Origin: Actinomycetota bacterium
GTDB lineage: Bacteria; Actinomycetota; Thermoleophilia; Gaiellales; Gaiellaceae
DNA: 10,775 nucleotides
Assembly (NCBI GenBank): GCA_013821525.1
Contig: JACDGR010000083.1
Location: 1-10,775, forward strand
Direction of reading: 5' to 3'
Below are positions 1-6,249 of the stretch, piece after piece (position 1 is the stretch's first letter; every line of letters begins with the position of its first letter). The notes under the pieces are model-generated. The model did not search any database and had not been told where the DNA came from. It saw only the letters and a list, made by a program, of their open reading frames with translations. Both the position numbers and the translations under genes were made by a program.

Positions 1-1839
1 GCCGAGGGCCGCACCGCCGACGATCAGCGCCTGCGACAGGCGGGCATTGTCGTACGTGAGCGAGTCCTCGAACCAGCGCCAGCGCTCGTCTGCAGCCGAC
101 GCGTAGGCGGCCTCGAGCTGGTCGACACACCGCTCCAGCAGCTCACGCGCAGCGACATCACGCCGATCCGGATCGAGTCGCGCGAGACCCAAGGTCGCGT
201 ACCCGGCCGTCCGCACCGACAGGTCGCCCGAGAGCGAGTGCACGAGAGTCGCGACCAGCCGTTGGGCGGGCTCGACGAGCGCCGGTACCCACGCCGTGCT
301 CAGCACGTCGCAGAGCGCCCAGAGAGCTCGACCGACGTGATCTCCCACGTGCGGCTCGTCGAGCCATCGCCGTTCGTAGCTCATGAAGTTGCGCATCCCG
401 CCACCATCCTCGTCGGTTGCATCGACGAGGAACGCGAGCGCGCGATACAAGACCGCCGACCACACCCGGTCGCCCGTGCGACGCTCGAGCTCGAGCGCGA
501 CGACGGCGAGTCGCGCGACGTCGTCGACGCAGTAACCGGTGGAGCGATTGGGGATCGCACCGTTCGCGTGCTGCACGACGCCGCAGTCGTCGACGAGCGT
601 CAGCAGGTGGTCTGTACGCACCTCTGTGAGCTCGAGGCCGGCCTCCGGAATCGTCTTGCGGCGCGGGGCTGCGGCCACCGCTTGACGAAGGACTGCAGCG
701 GTGCGCTTCGCGATCGACGGCCAACCGAACGTGCTGCCGACACGCGCAGCTTCTGCTCGAGCGCGCGCCAGTGACTCGGGGTCGTCGATCAGACTGCCAA
801 CCGCGTCAGCGAAGCCCTGCGCATCGCCGAAGTCGATAAGCATTCCGGCGCCCGAGCTGAGGAGATCCTCGGCATACCAATACGGCGTCGAGACGACCGC
901 GCAACCTGCCGCCAGAGCAAAGGTGAGGGCGCCGGAGGAGCTCTGCTCGCGGTTCCCGTACGGCGTCACGAAGACGTCGGTCGCCGCGAGGAGATCCGCG
1001 AGCTCCTCGACCGTGAGGAAGCGGTCGTCGAGCTCGACGTGCTCCTCGAGCCCGAGGTCGGAGATCCGCCGCTCGAGCATCAGGCGATACTCCTCACCGC
1101 GCCGCCGGGCGATCTGCGGGTGGGTGCGCCCGGCGATCACGTACAGCACGTCCGGATGGCGCTCCACGACGACGGGCAGCGCGTCGATCATCGTCTCGAG
1201 CCCCTTGCCAGGCGAGATCAAACCGAAGGTCGAGAGCAGGAAGCGCGATTCCATCTCTGCGAAACCGCCTGCTCCTGAGGGCACGTACCGAGGCGGGCGG
1301 CCCGCGTCGAGCTCCGGGCGCGCAGCTGCGAGCTGCGTCGGGGCGCCATGAGGGATCACGTCGACGCGGTCTGCCGAACAAGCACCAACTTTGACGAGCA
1401 GACGGGCGGCGCTGTCGGTCATCACGATCACGCGCTCAGCCTCGTCGCAAAGCGCCGTCAGCACCTGCAGCTGGTGCGGCGTCGGCTCGGAGAGCACCGT
1501 GTGCAAGGTCGCGACGAACGGCTGCGCGAGCTCGCGTGCGAACGAGAGCACGTACTCGCCATCGACGCCGCCGAAGATCCCGTACTCGTGCTCGAGCAGG
1601 ACGACCTCGACGTCACTGCGTCCAAGCGCACGGGCCGCGCGAATGTAGTCGCCTCGCGATCCCTGGGAGATGGTCTGCGCGATGTCCGGCCGCTGCGGGC
1701 TGGACGGCTCGTCGACCACGACGTAGGCGCGGACCTCGTCGATGCCGTCGACGTCCAGCAACGACGTGCGAACGTCGAAGGAGAAGGTGCCGATCCCGCA
1801 CGCGCGGGGTGGAAACGTCGAAAAGATCGCGGTACGCAC
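1..1839 (-). CDS. Glycosyltransferase (GT4-like) with C-terminal helical domain, partial
   Basis: The frame is open for 613 codons and runs off the left edge, so the C-terminus is missing. The start is GTG at 1839-1837, preceded by AAAGGGG ten bases upstream (1856-1850). Residues 1-350 look like a GT-B fold retaining glycosyltransferase of the GT4 type: PPRACGIGTF at the N-terminus, VIPHG near 161-165, FGLISPGKG near 204-213 and EQSSSGALTFALAAG at about 298-312, where the sugar-nucleotide site lies in this family. From about 370 the protein continues into a second domain with PNRSTGYCVDDVARLA (about 430-444) and WFEDSLTYDNARL (about 589-601), which I take to be an alpha-helical toroid-like module. 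That architecture is known from glycosyltransferases near mannoside phosphorylase genes; acceptor and sugar are not readable here. No signal peptide or membrane segment is seen, so it is probably cytoplasmic. It is divergent from the signalling operon. Confidence 0.88.
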   Translation of the reverse strand, partial: MRTAIFSTFPPRACGIGTFSFDVRTSLLDVDGIDEVRAYVVVDEPSSPQRPDIAQTISQGSRGDYIRAARALGRSDVEVVLLEHEYGIFGGVDGEYVLSFARELAQPFVATLHTVLSEPTPHQLQVLTALCDEAERVIVMTDSAARLLVKVGACSADRVDVIPHGAPTQLAAARPELDAGRPPRYVPSGAGGFAEMESRFLLSTFGLISPGKGLETMIDALPVVVERHPDVLYVIAGRTHPQIARRRGEEYRLMLERRISDLGLEEHVELDDRFLTVEELADLLAATDVFVTPYGNREQSSSGALTFALAAGCAVVSTPYWYAEDLLSSGAGMLIDFGDAQGFADAVGSLIDDPESLARARAEAARVGSTFGWPSIAKRTAAVLRQAVAAAPRRKTIPEAGLELTEVRTDHLLTLVDDCGVVQHANGAIPNRSTGYCVDDVARLAVVALELERRTGDRVWSAVLYRALAFLVDATDEDGGGMRNFMSYERRWLDEPHVGDHVGRALWALCDVLSTAWVPALVEPAQRLVATLVHSLSGDLSVRTAGYATLGLARLDPDRRDVAARELLERCVDQLEAAYASAADERWRWFEDSLTYDNARLSQALIVGGAALG

Positions 1840-2020
1840 GCCTGTGCGGCCCCTTTCGCCAGATGCCCGAGGCGTCGCAGAAGCGAAGCTGGAAGCTGGA
1901 TCGGCTGCTGGCGGCAGCCTAGCGTCCGCGACCTAGTGGTAGAGTTTGAGGTGCGCTACGAGGCGCCCACCGGCCCAACCTTGGCCGAATACCAGGGGTT
2001 CTCTCTGCGGCAGAGGGGAT
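1840..2020. promoter_or_regulatory. Divergent intergenic region between glycosyltransferase and signalling operon
   Basis: These 181 bases separate two divergent genes and must hold promoters for both. I cannot point to convincing -35/-10 boxes. Two structures are visible: a dyad GGCTGC-TGGCG-GCAGCC at 1903-1919, not followed by a T-run and so more likely an operator or chance than a terminator, and a hairpin at the right end listed separately. A 19-codon ORF starting at 1863 lies here but has no ribosome binding site. Confidence 0.5.
2001..2017 (+). promoter_or_regulatory. Hairpin covering the ribosome binding site of the signalling operon
   Basis: CTCTCTG (2001-2007) pairs with CAGAGGG (2011-2017) around a CGG loop, with one G-U pair. 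The Shine-Dalgarno sequence AGAGGGG (2012-2018) forms the 3' arm and is therefore occluded when the hairpin is folded. The ATG at 2021 is only two bases from AGAGGGG, while an in-frame GTG at 2027 sits at the more usual eight-base spacing. The pairing is seen directly; a role in translational control is inference. Confidence 0.45.
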
Positions 2021-2719
2021 ATGGAAGTGGAACACGACGAGGCCGAAGGCAGCATCCACCAGCTGCGTGTCCTGATCGCGAACGAGCGGCAGGACCGCCT
2101 GGCTGTGCTCGCAGACGTGATCGAGGGCATCGGGCACGAGGTCGTCGCGCGCGAGACGCACGTCGCAAAGGTGGGTCCCGCAACTGCTCGTGTCCGCCCC
2201 GACGTGGCGATCGTGGGTCTCGGGATCAGCGCAGAGCACGCGCTCGACATGATCTCGAAGATCGTCCGCGAGGCGTTCTGCCCCGTGATCGCGATTACGC
2301 ACACGCATGACCCGGCCTGGGTGAGCGCTGCAGCCGAGCGTGGCGTGTACGCGTACATCACCGACGAGCACACGGACGAGCTGCAAAGCGCGATCGACGT
2401 GACTCTTCGAAGGTTCGCCGAGTACCACGACCTGCACGGGGCGTTCGAGACCCGCTACGCAGAGGCGGAACGGGCGCTTGAATACTCACGGCGACGCCAA
2501 CGGGATGCGCTCGAGCTTCACGACGGGGTCGTCCAGGGCCTGGCCGTGGCGCATTTGGCACTCCAACTCGATCACGCGGATGACAGCCGCGCCGAGCTCG
2601 AGAAGACGCTTGCCCAGGCGAAGGCGATCGTGGCGCGTGCGGTCGACGAGTTGAAGGCCAATGGGATCTCGCAAGATCAGCTGCTGAGCGACACCACCGG
2701 CCGCGGGCGCGATGACTAG
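2021..2719 (+). CDS. Pseudoreceiver-HisKA_3 (DHp) protein without ATPase domain
   Basis: 232 residues. Residues 15-135 fold-match a receiver domain of the kind normally found in ANTAR-type regulators (LRVLIANER, RPDVAIVGLG, CPVIAI, RGVYAYITD). The phosphoacceptor position holds Gly66 instead of Asp, the acidic pair is N21-E22, and the conserved Lys is absent, so it should not be phosphorylated. After a basic helix comes ELHDGVVQGL with His167, the H-box of HisKA_3 kinases (NarX/DesK type), and a second helix to about residue 215. The protein ends there: no HATPase_c domain and no ANTAR RNA-binding domain. It cannot be a kinase by itself; possible roles are phosphotransfer, a substrate for a kinase acting in trans, or a dimerization partner. 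The start is ATG 2021; GTG 2027 is a good alternative given the Shine-Dalgarno position. The end overlaps the next gene by 8 bases. Cytosolic; no membrane segment. Confidence 0.85.
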   Translation: MEVEHDEAEGSIHQLRVLIANERQDRLAVLADVIEGIGHEVVARETHVAKVGPATARVRPDVAIVGLGISAEHALDMISKIVREAFCPVIAITHTHDPAWVSAAAERGVYAYITDEHTDELQSAIDVTLRRFAEYHDLHGAFETRYAEAERALEYSRRRQRDALELHDGVVQGLAVAHLALQLDHADDSRAELEKTLAQAKAIVARAVDELKANGISQDQLLSDTTGRGRDD

Positions 2720-3101
2720 TGCTCCTGCGACCGGGGTGCTGATCTGCGACGACGTCGAGATGATGCGGACGTTGCTCCGCGAGGCGTTGGAGGCACAGCC
2801 AAGCCTGCATGTGGTCGGGGAGGCGCGCGACGGCGACGAAGCAGTGACCGAAGCGCGACGGCTGCAGCCGGACGTGATCCTGCTCGATCTCTCGATGCCG
2901 AAACGAACCGGGCTCAGTGCGCTGCCGGAGATCGTGCAGGTAGCCCCCGCCGCCAAGATCATCGTCCTCTCAGGCTTCGTCACGTCGACGATCGCGGAGG
3001 ATGTGCTGGCGCTCGGGGCGCAGCAGTTCATCGAGAAAGGTGCGGACATCGTCGCGATCCTTGACGCGATCGAAGCCGTCGTGACGAGCACGGTGCGTTG
3101 A
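2712..3101 (+). CDS. Single-domain CheY-like response regulator
   Basis: 129 residues, a complete receiver domain with nothing attached. All active-site residues are visible: the acidic pair D13-D14, the phosphoacceptor D59 in VILLDLSMP, S87 in IIVLSG and K109 in FIEKG. There is no DNA-binding or enzymatic output domain, so it must act through protein contacts or pass the phosphate on. The start ATG at 2712 lies inside the end of the preceding gene (8-base overlap), and its stop overlaps the TTG start of the kinase by 4 bases, so the three proteins are probably made by coupled translation. The most likely partner is the adjacent kinase, whose HisKA type often carries a fused receiver of this sort; transfer to His167 of the upstream protein is a further, unproven possibility. 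Confidence 0.92.
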   Translation: MTSAPATGVLICDDVEMMRTLLREALEAQPSLHVVGEARDGDEAVTEARRLQPDVILLDLSMPKRTGLSALPEIVQVAPAAKIIVLSGFVTSTIAEDVLALGAQQFIEKGADIVAILDAIEAVVTSTVR

Positions 3102-4582
3102 CCGAGACCGACGACGGGGTCTTCGCGCGGATTGTCGACGCGCTCGATGTCGGTATCTACGTCTACCGACTCGAACGAAACGACGACCCGGGCTCGCTCC
3201 GCCTCGTCTATGCAAACGCGGCGTCGACGACGGCGACCGGGCTCGATGTCGCCACGATCATCGGCACACCGCTCGGCGAGGCGTTCCCGGCGCTGATGCA
3301 GACCGACCTGCCGGCGACCGGGCTCGCGATCGCGCGCGGTGGCGAGGCGCGGCGGCTCTCGGACATCGTCTACGAGGACGATCGCGTTGCAAGGCGCGTG
3401 TTCGCCGTTGACGTCTTCCCGCTGCCAGAGCAAAGCGTCGGAATCGCGTTCACGAACCTGACGGGCCAGCGTGGCGCCGAGCTGCAGGCGACGCAGACGC
3501 TGGAGGAGATGAGCGACGCGTTCTTCACGCTCGACTCGGAGTGGTGCTTCACCTACCTCAACCCGCAGACCGAGCCGATCCTCGAACGACGACGCCCCGA
3601 TCTGCTCGGAAAGAACATGTGGGAAGAGTTCCCTGAAGTGATCGGCACCCCGTTTCACGAGGCCTACGAGCGGGCCGCCCGCGACCGGGTGACCACACAC
3701 GCAGAGGCAAGCTATGCGCCGCTCGGACGCTACATCGAGATGCGCGCCTATCCCCTCCCCGACGGCCTCGCCGTCTACTTCAAGGACGTGACAACGGAGC
3801 GGCGCATCGCCGATCAACTGGTGCTCGCCCAGCGGCTCGAGGCGATCGGCCGGGTGACGGCCAGCGTCGCGCACGACTTCAACAACCTGCTCGCCGCGAT
3901 CGGCGGATTCGCAGCCCTCGGCGAGGCCCAGCACGACGATCCAGCCAGTGCCGGGCGGTATTTCCATGAAATCAGTCTCGCGAGTGACCGTGCGGTCCAC
4001 CTGACCCGGCAACTGCTCGCGATCGGCGGCCAGCAGGAACTCGACCCGGCAACCGGCGACCTGAACGAGGTCGTGCGTGAGTTCGCGTCACTCCTCGCCC
4101 AACTGCTGCCAACCCCAGTCGAGCTCGTGCTCGATCTCGCCCGCCAATCGGTCCCTGTCTTCGCGGATCGCTCGCAGCTCGAACAGGTGTTGCTGAACCT
4201 CGTCGTCAACGCGCGGGACGCGATCGAGGAGGGCGGAACGATCTCGATTCGCACCTCCACGCAAGCGCCCGCCGATCTGGTCCACGACGTGTCCGTCGAT
4301 GCAGCTTGGCTGCAGGTCACCGACACGGGCAGCGGGATCCCACCCGAGCTCGCACCGCGGATCTTCGAGCCGTTCTTCTCGACGAAGCCCGAGGAGCTGG
4401 GGACAGGTCTCGGTCTTGCCACGATCTACGGCATCGTCTCCCAGAGCCACGGTGACATCTACGTCGAGAGCGTGGTCGGCACCGGCACAACGATGACGGT
4501 CGTGCTGCCTGCGCACGCGTCGTCGCCCGTGACTGCACCGAAGCTCCTGAGTGGCGGCACGACGAGCCCGCGGCGCGCGTAG
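3098..4582 (+). CDS. PAS-PAS sensor histidine kinase, soluble
   Basis: 494 residues. Two PAS domains come first (about 8-125 and 130-250), the second with WCFTYLNPQTEPI and ending in the typical YFKDVTTERR. HisKA follows with VAHDFNNLLAAIGGF and the phosphorylated His259. The ATPase domain has an N box (NLVVNARDAI, N371), G1 box (DTGSGIP, D409), F box (FEPFFSTK, about 423-430) and G2 box (GTGLGL, 435-440). All residues needed for autophosphorylation are present. No transmembrane helix or signal peptide is seen, so it senses a cytoplasmic signal through PAS; the ligand cannot be read. Kinases with AHDFNNLL boxes often carry a C-terminal receiver; here the protein ends in a short tail and the receiver is the separate gene just upstream. 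The start is TTG, sharing TTGA with the upstream stop; no ATG or GTG lies before the first PAS domain, so TTG is well supported. Confidence 0.93.
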   Translation: MTETDDGVFARIVDALDVGIYVYRLERNDDPGSLRLVYANAASTTATGLDVATIIGTPLGEAFPALMQTDLPATGLAIARGGEARRLSDIVYEDDRVARRVFAVDVFPLPEQSVGIAFTNLTGQRGAELQATQTLEEMSDAFFTLDSEWCFTYLNPQTEPILERRRPDLLGKNMWEEFPEVIGTPFHEAYERAARDRVTTHAEASYAPLGRYIEMRAYPLPDGLAVYFKDVTTERRIADQLVLAQRLEAIGRVTASVAHDFNNLLAAIGGFAALGEAQHDDPASAGRYFHEISLASDRAVHLTRQLLAIGGQQELDPATGDLNEVVREFASLLAQLLPTPVELVLDLARQSVPVFADRSQLEQVLLNLVVNARDAIEEGGTISIRTSTQAPADLVHDVSVDAAWLQVTDTGSGIPPELAPRIFEPFFSTKPEELGTGLGLATIYGIVSQSHGDIYVESVVGTGTTMTVVLPAHASSPVTAPKLLSGGTTSPRRA

Positions 4583-4614
4583 AGATCCTCTCAGCCCCGC
4601 GATAGGTTCTCCGC

Positions 4615-5292
4615 ATGCGCCGGAACCGGGTCACTCCGCTCAGCGAGCTCGTCGCGGTTCCCGAACGCGGTCTCCTCTATGGGAACCGCGGTTGCCTGCA
4701 CGACCAGCATGGACAGATCAAGCGGCGGTTCAACGGCAAGCGCTGGATCGCCTGCCGCCTCGAGTTCAAAGGGTGGCGGCGAGGGGCGCTGCTGCAGCCC
4801 GGCAAGTTCACCGAGCTCTTTCTCCTCGACGAGGTGACGGCGTTCGCAGCGGGGCATCGGCCGTGCGCGCTCTGCCGGTCGGACGACTACAAGCGGTTCA
4901 GTGCTCTCTGGCGCACCCTGCACCCGGGCGCACGCGGAGCAGAAGAGATCGACGCGCAACTGCACCTCGAGCGCGTCGACCCGACAGACCGCGGGCAGCT
5001 CCACCATCCGGCTCCGCTCTCCGGCCTGCCCGACGGCACCTTCGTCCTCCACCGCAACGTTCCGGCCCTCGTCCAGGGCGATCGTCTACTGGGCTGGAGC
5101 CCAGGCGGCTACGGGGAGCCGCAGGCCCGGCCGCGCAGAGGCACCGTCGCCGTGATCACCCCGCCGTCGCTCGTCGAGGTGTTGCGCGCGGGCTGGGAGC
5201 CCGACGTCCCGCTCGTCCATCCCTCGGCTCATCCCCGGGAACGATCCAAGATCGCCCGCGCGACCGATGATCCCGACCCGTCACGGGCATAG
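4615..5292 (+). CDS. Conserved uncharacterised protein with HRPCxxCR motif
   Basis: 225 residues, no known function. I recognise the pattern as a conserved bacterial family but cannot name a domain. Landmarks in order: RGLLYGNRGCLHD (18-30), RWIACRLEF (43-51), PGKFTELFLLDE (62-73), AGHRPCALCR (79-88), IDAQLHLER, LPDGTFVLH, GWSPGGYG, and VITPPSLVEVLRAGWEP near the C-terminus. C84 and C87 with H81 could bind a metal; the RPCxxCR string recalls the zinc-binding domain of Ada, but that is only a resemblance. No signal peptide or membrane helix. ATG 4615 has a modest GATAGG eight bases upstream. It begins 32 bases after the kinase, with no terminator visible, and ends 10 bases before the PAP2 gene, so it may be cotranscribed with either. 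Confidence 0.85.
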   Translation: MRRNRVTPLSELVAVPERGLLYGNRGCLHDQHGQIKRRFNGKRWIACRLEFKGWRRGALLQPGKFTELFLLDEVTAFAAGHRPCALCRSDDYKRFSALWRTLHPGARGAEEIDAQLHLERVDPTDRGQLHHPAPLSGLPDGTFVLHRNVPALVQGDRLLGWSPGGYGEPQARPRRGTVAVITPPSLVEVLRAGWEPDVPLVHPSAHPRERSKIARATDDPDPSRA

Positions 5293-5302
5293 CGTTGCGA
5301 GC

Positions 5303-6084
5303 ATGAAGGTTCGTCTACGCACCGCCCGGCCATCTCTGCCCCGTGGGCCGCTCGAAGCGATCCTGATCGTCGGCCTCTATCTCGGCAGCGAGCTCTCGCG
5401 CGGGCTTGCGAGCGGAGGGAGCCACGGTTGCGCAGGCGCACGCGCAGACGGTCGTGCGCATCGAGCGGCACCTGCACGTCTTCTCCGAAGGCGCGGTCCA
5501 GCACGCCGCCCACCGCGTCTCCGCTCTGCCGACTGTGCTCGGCTACGCTTACGTGTCGCTGCACATGGTCGCGACAGCTGCGCTGCTCGTGTGGGTCTAC
5601 CGGCGGCATCGGCACGTCTATCCGTTGCTGCGCAACACACTCGTCGTCGCAAACGCGCTCGCGGTGGTCGGCTACTGGGCGTTCCCGACCGCCCCGCCCC
5701 GCTTGGCGGGAGTCGGCATCGCCGACACCGTCAGTGGCGCGACCTCGATCAACCTCACCCAACGTCGCGTCGGCGTTCTACAACCCGTACGCCGCGGTTC
5801 CGAGCATGCACATCGGCTTCTCGCTGCTCGTCGGCGTGACGATCGTGCTGCTCGCAGAGCGACGGCTCGTGCGCATCGCCGGAGCGCTCTATCCGCTGTT
5901 CGTGCTCTTCGTGATCGTGGCGACGGGCAACCACTTCTTCCTCGACGCAGCCGCCGGTGCGCTCGTCGCCATCCTCGCTGGAGCGGCCGTGCTCGCGAGC
6001 GTCTCGGTGCGCGAGGCCGCGCGAGCCGGTTACGCGGCGCGGGCGCCGTACGGGGCGGGTGCGCCGCTGATGATCCGCTCGTAG
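5303..6084 (+). pseudogene. PAP2-family membrane phosphoesterase, two frameshifts
   Basis: The protein is readable only by joining three frames. Frame one from ATG 5303 gives an N-terminus and first membrane helix (LEAILIVGLYLGSELSRGLA). Near 5402-5414 homology jumps to the next frame, which has HLHVFSEGAVQH, LHMVATAALLVWVY and PTAPPRLAG. At the CCC run 5758-5760 it jumps again to a frame with FYNPYAAVPSMHIGF (PSMH at 5800-5811) and GNHFFLDAAAG (His codon 5932, Asp codon 5944), the catalytic C2 and C3 motifs of PAP2 phosphatases, in the subgroup related to inositolphosphotransferases (PAP2_3). Each break fits one extra base. Restored, it would be an integral membrane enzyme of about 260 residues acting on a lipid phosphate or phospholipid head group. 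The catalytic motifs are intact, so it is either a recent pseudogene or a pair of sequencing errors. The 3' end overlaps the antisense small gene by 55 bases. Confidence 0.8.
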
Positions 6085-6197
6085 GCGCGACGCACCAGCG
6101 AGTCCGGGTCGGGCACGTTCGGTGCCGGCTGCGCGTGCTCCACGATCAGCTTGTCCAGCTGACGAACTGCCTGGTCGAAGGTGCGGCCATCTCCCAT
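6030..6197 (-). CDS. Small hypothetical protein, 55 residues
   Basis: Reading leftward from ATG at 6197-6195 gives 55 codons ending in TAA at 6032-6030. The peptide begins MGDGRTFDQAVRQLDKLIVE and continues through PNVPDPDSLVRRAYERI to a GAPAPYGARAA tail. About 47 of 55 codons end in G or C, the same strong bias as the neighbouring real genes, and the composition is balanced and non-repetitive, which supports coding. Two amphipathic helices joined by a Pro/Asp linker are plausible. I do not recognise a family. The Shine-Dalgarno match is weak (CAGG two bases before the ATG). It lies tail-to-tail with the PAP2 gene and head-to-head with the LLM oxidoreductase gene, 52 bases apart. No cysteines, no signal peptide, no membrane segment. 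Confidence 0.6.
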   Translation of the reverse strand: MGDGRTFDQAVRQLDKLIVEHAQPAPNVPDPDSLVRRAYERIISGAPAPYGARAA

Positions 6198-6209
6198 GAC
6201 CTGACCGTA

Positions 6210-6225
6210 GGCGGGACTGCCCGCC
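6210..6225. repeat. Inverted repeat in divergent promoter region
   Basis: GGCGGG-ACTG-CCCGCC is a perfect 6-base inverted repeat with a 4-base spacer. It lies between the small minus-strand gene and the LLM oxidoreductase gene, where it could be an operator for either promoter. There is no T-run on either side, so it is not a typical terminator. Chance occurrence in GC-rich DNA cannot be excluded. Confidence 0.35.
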
Positions 6226-6249
6226 GAGCAATACCCGTTATGGGTGACT

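Noticed and set aside
1903..1919. Stem-loop GGCTGC/GCAGCC as a rho-independent terminator.
   Set aside because: No T-run follows on either strand and it lies between divergent genes, where a terminator is not expected.
1863..1922. A 19-codon plus-strand ORF (MPEASQKRSWKLDRLLAAA) that could be a leader peptide upstream of the signalling operon.
   Set aside because: No Shine-Dalgarno sequence, nearly 100 bases from the operon start, no attenuator-like codon run; it is the tail of a frame antisense to the glycosyltransferase.
1348..2310. A 320-residue plus-strand frame across the glycosyltransferase start and the intergenic region.
   Set aside because: Antisense shadow: low-complexity Arg-rich composition and no family signature, while the minus-strand frame shows clear GT4 motifs.
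2486..4012. A 508-residue minus-strand open frame opposite the signalling operon.
   Set aside because: The three plus-strand frames carry complete receiver and kinase motifs; the antisense frame has none and reflects GC-rich codon bias.
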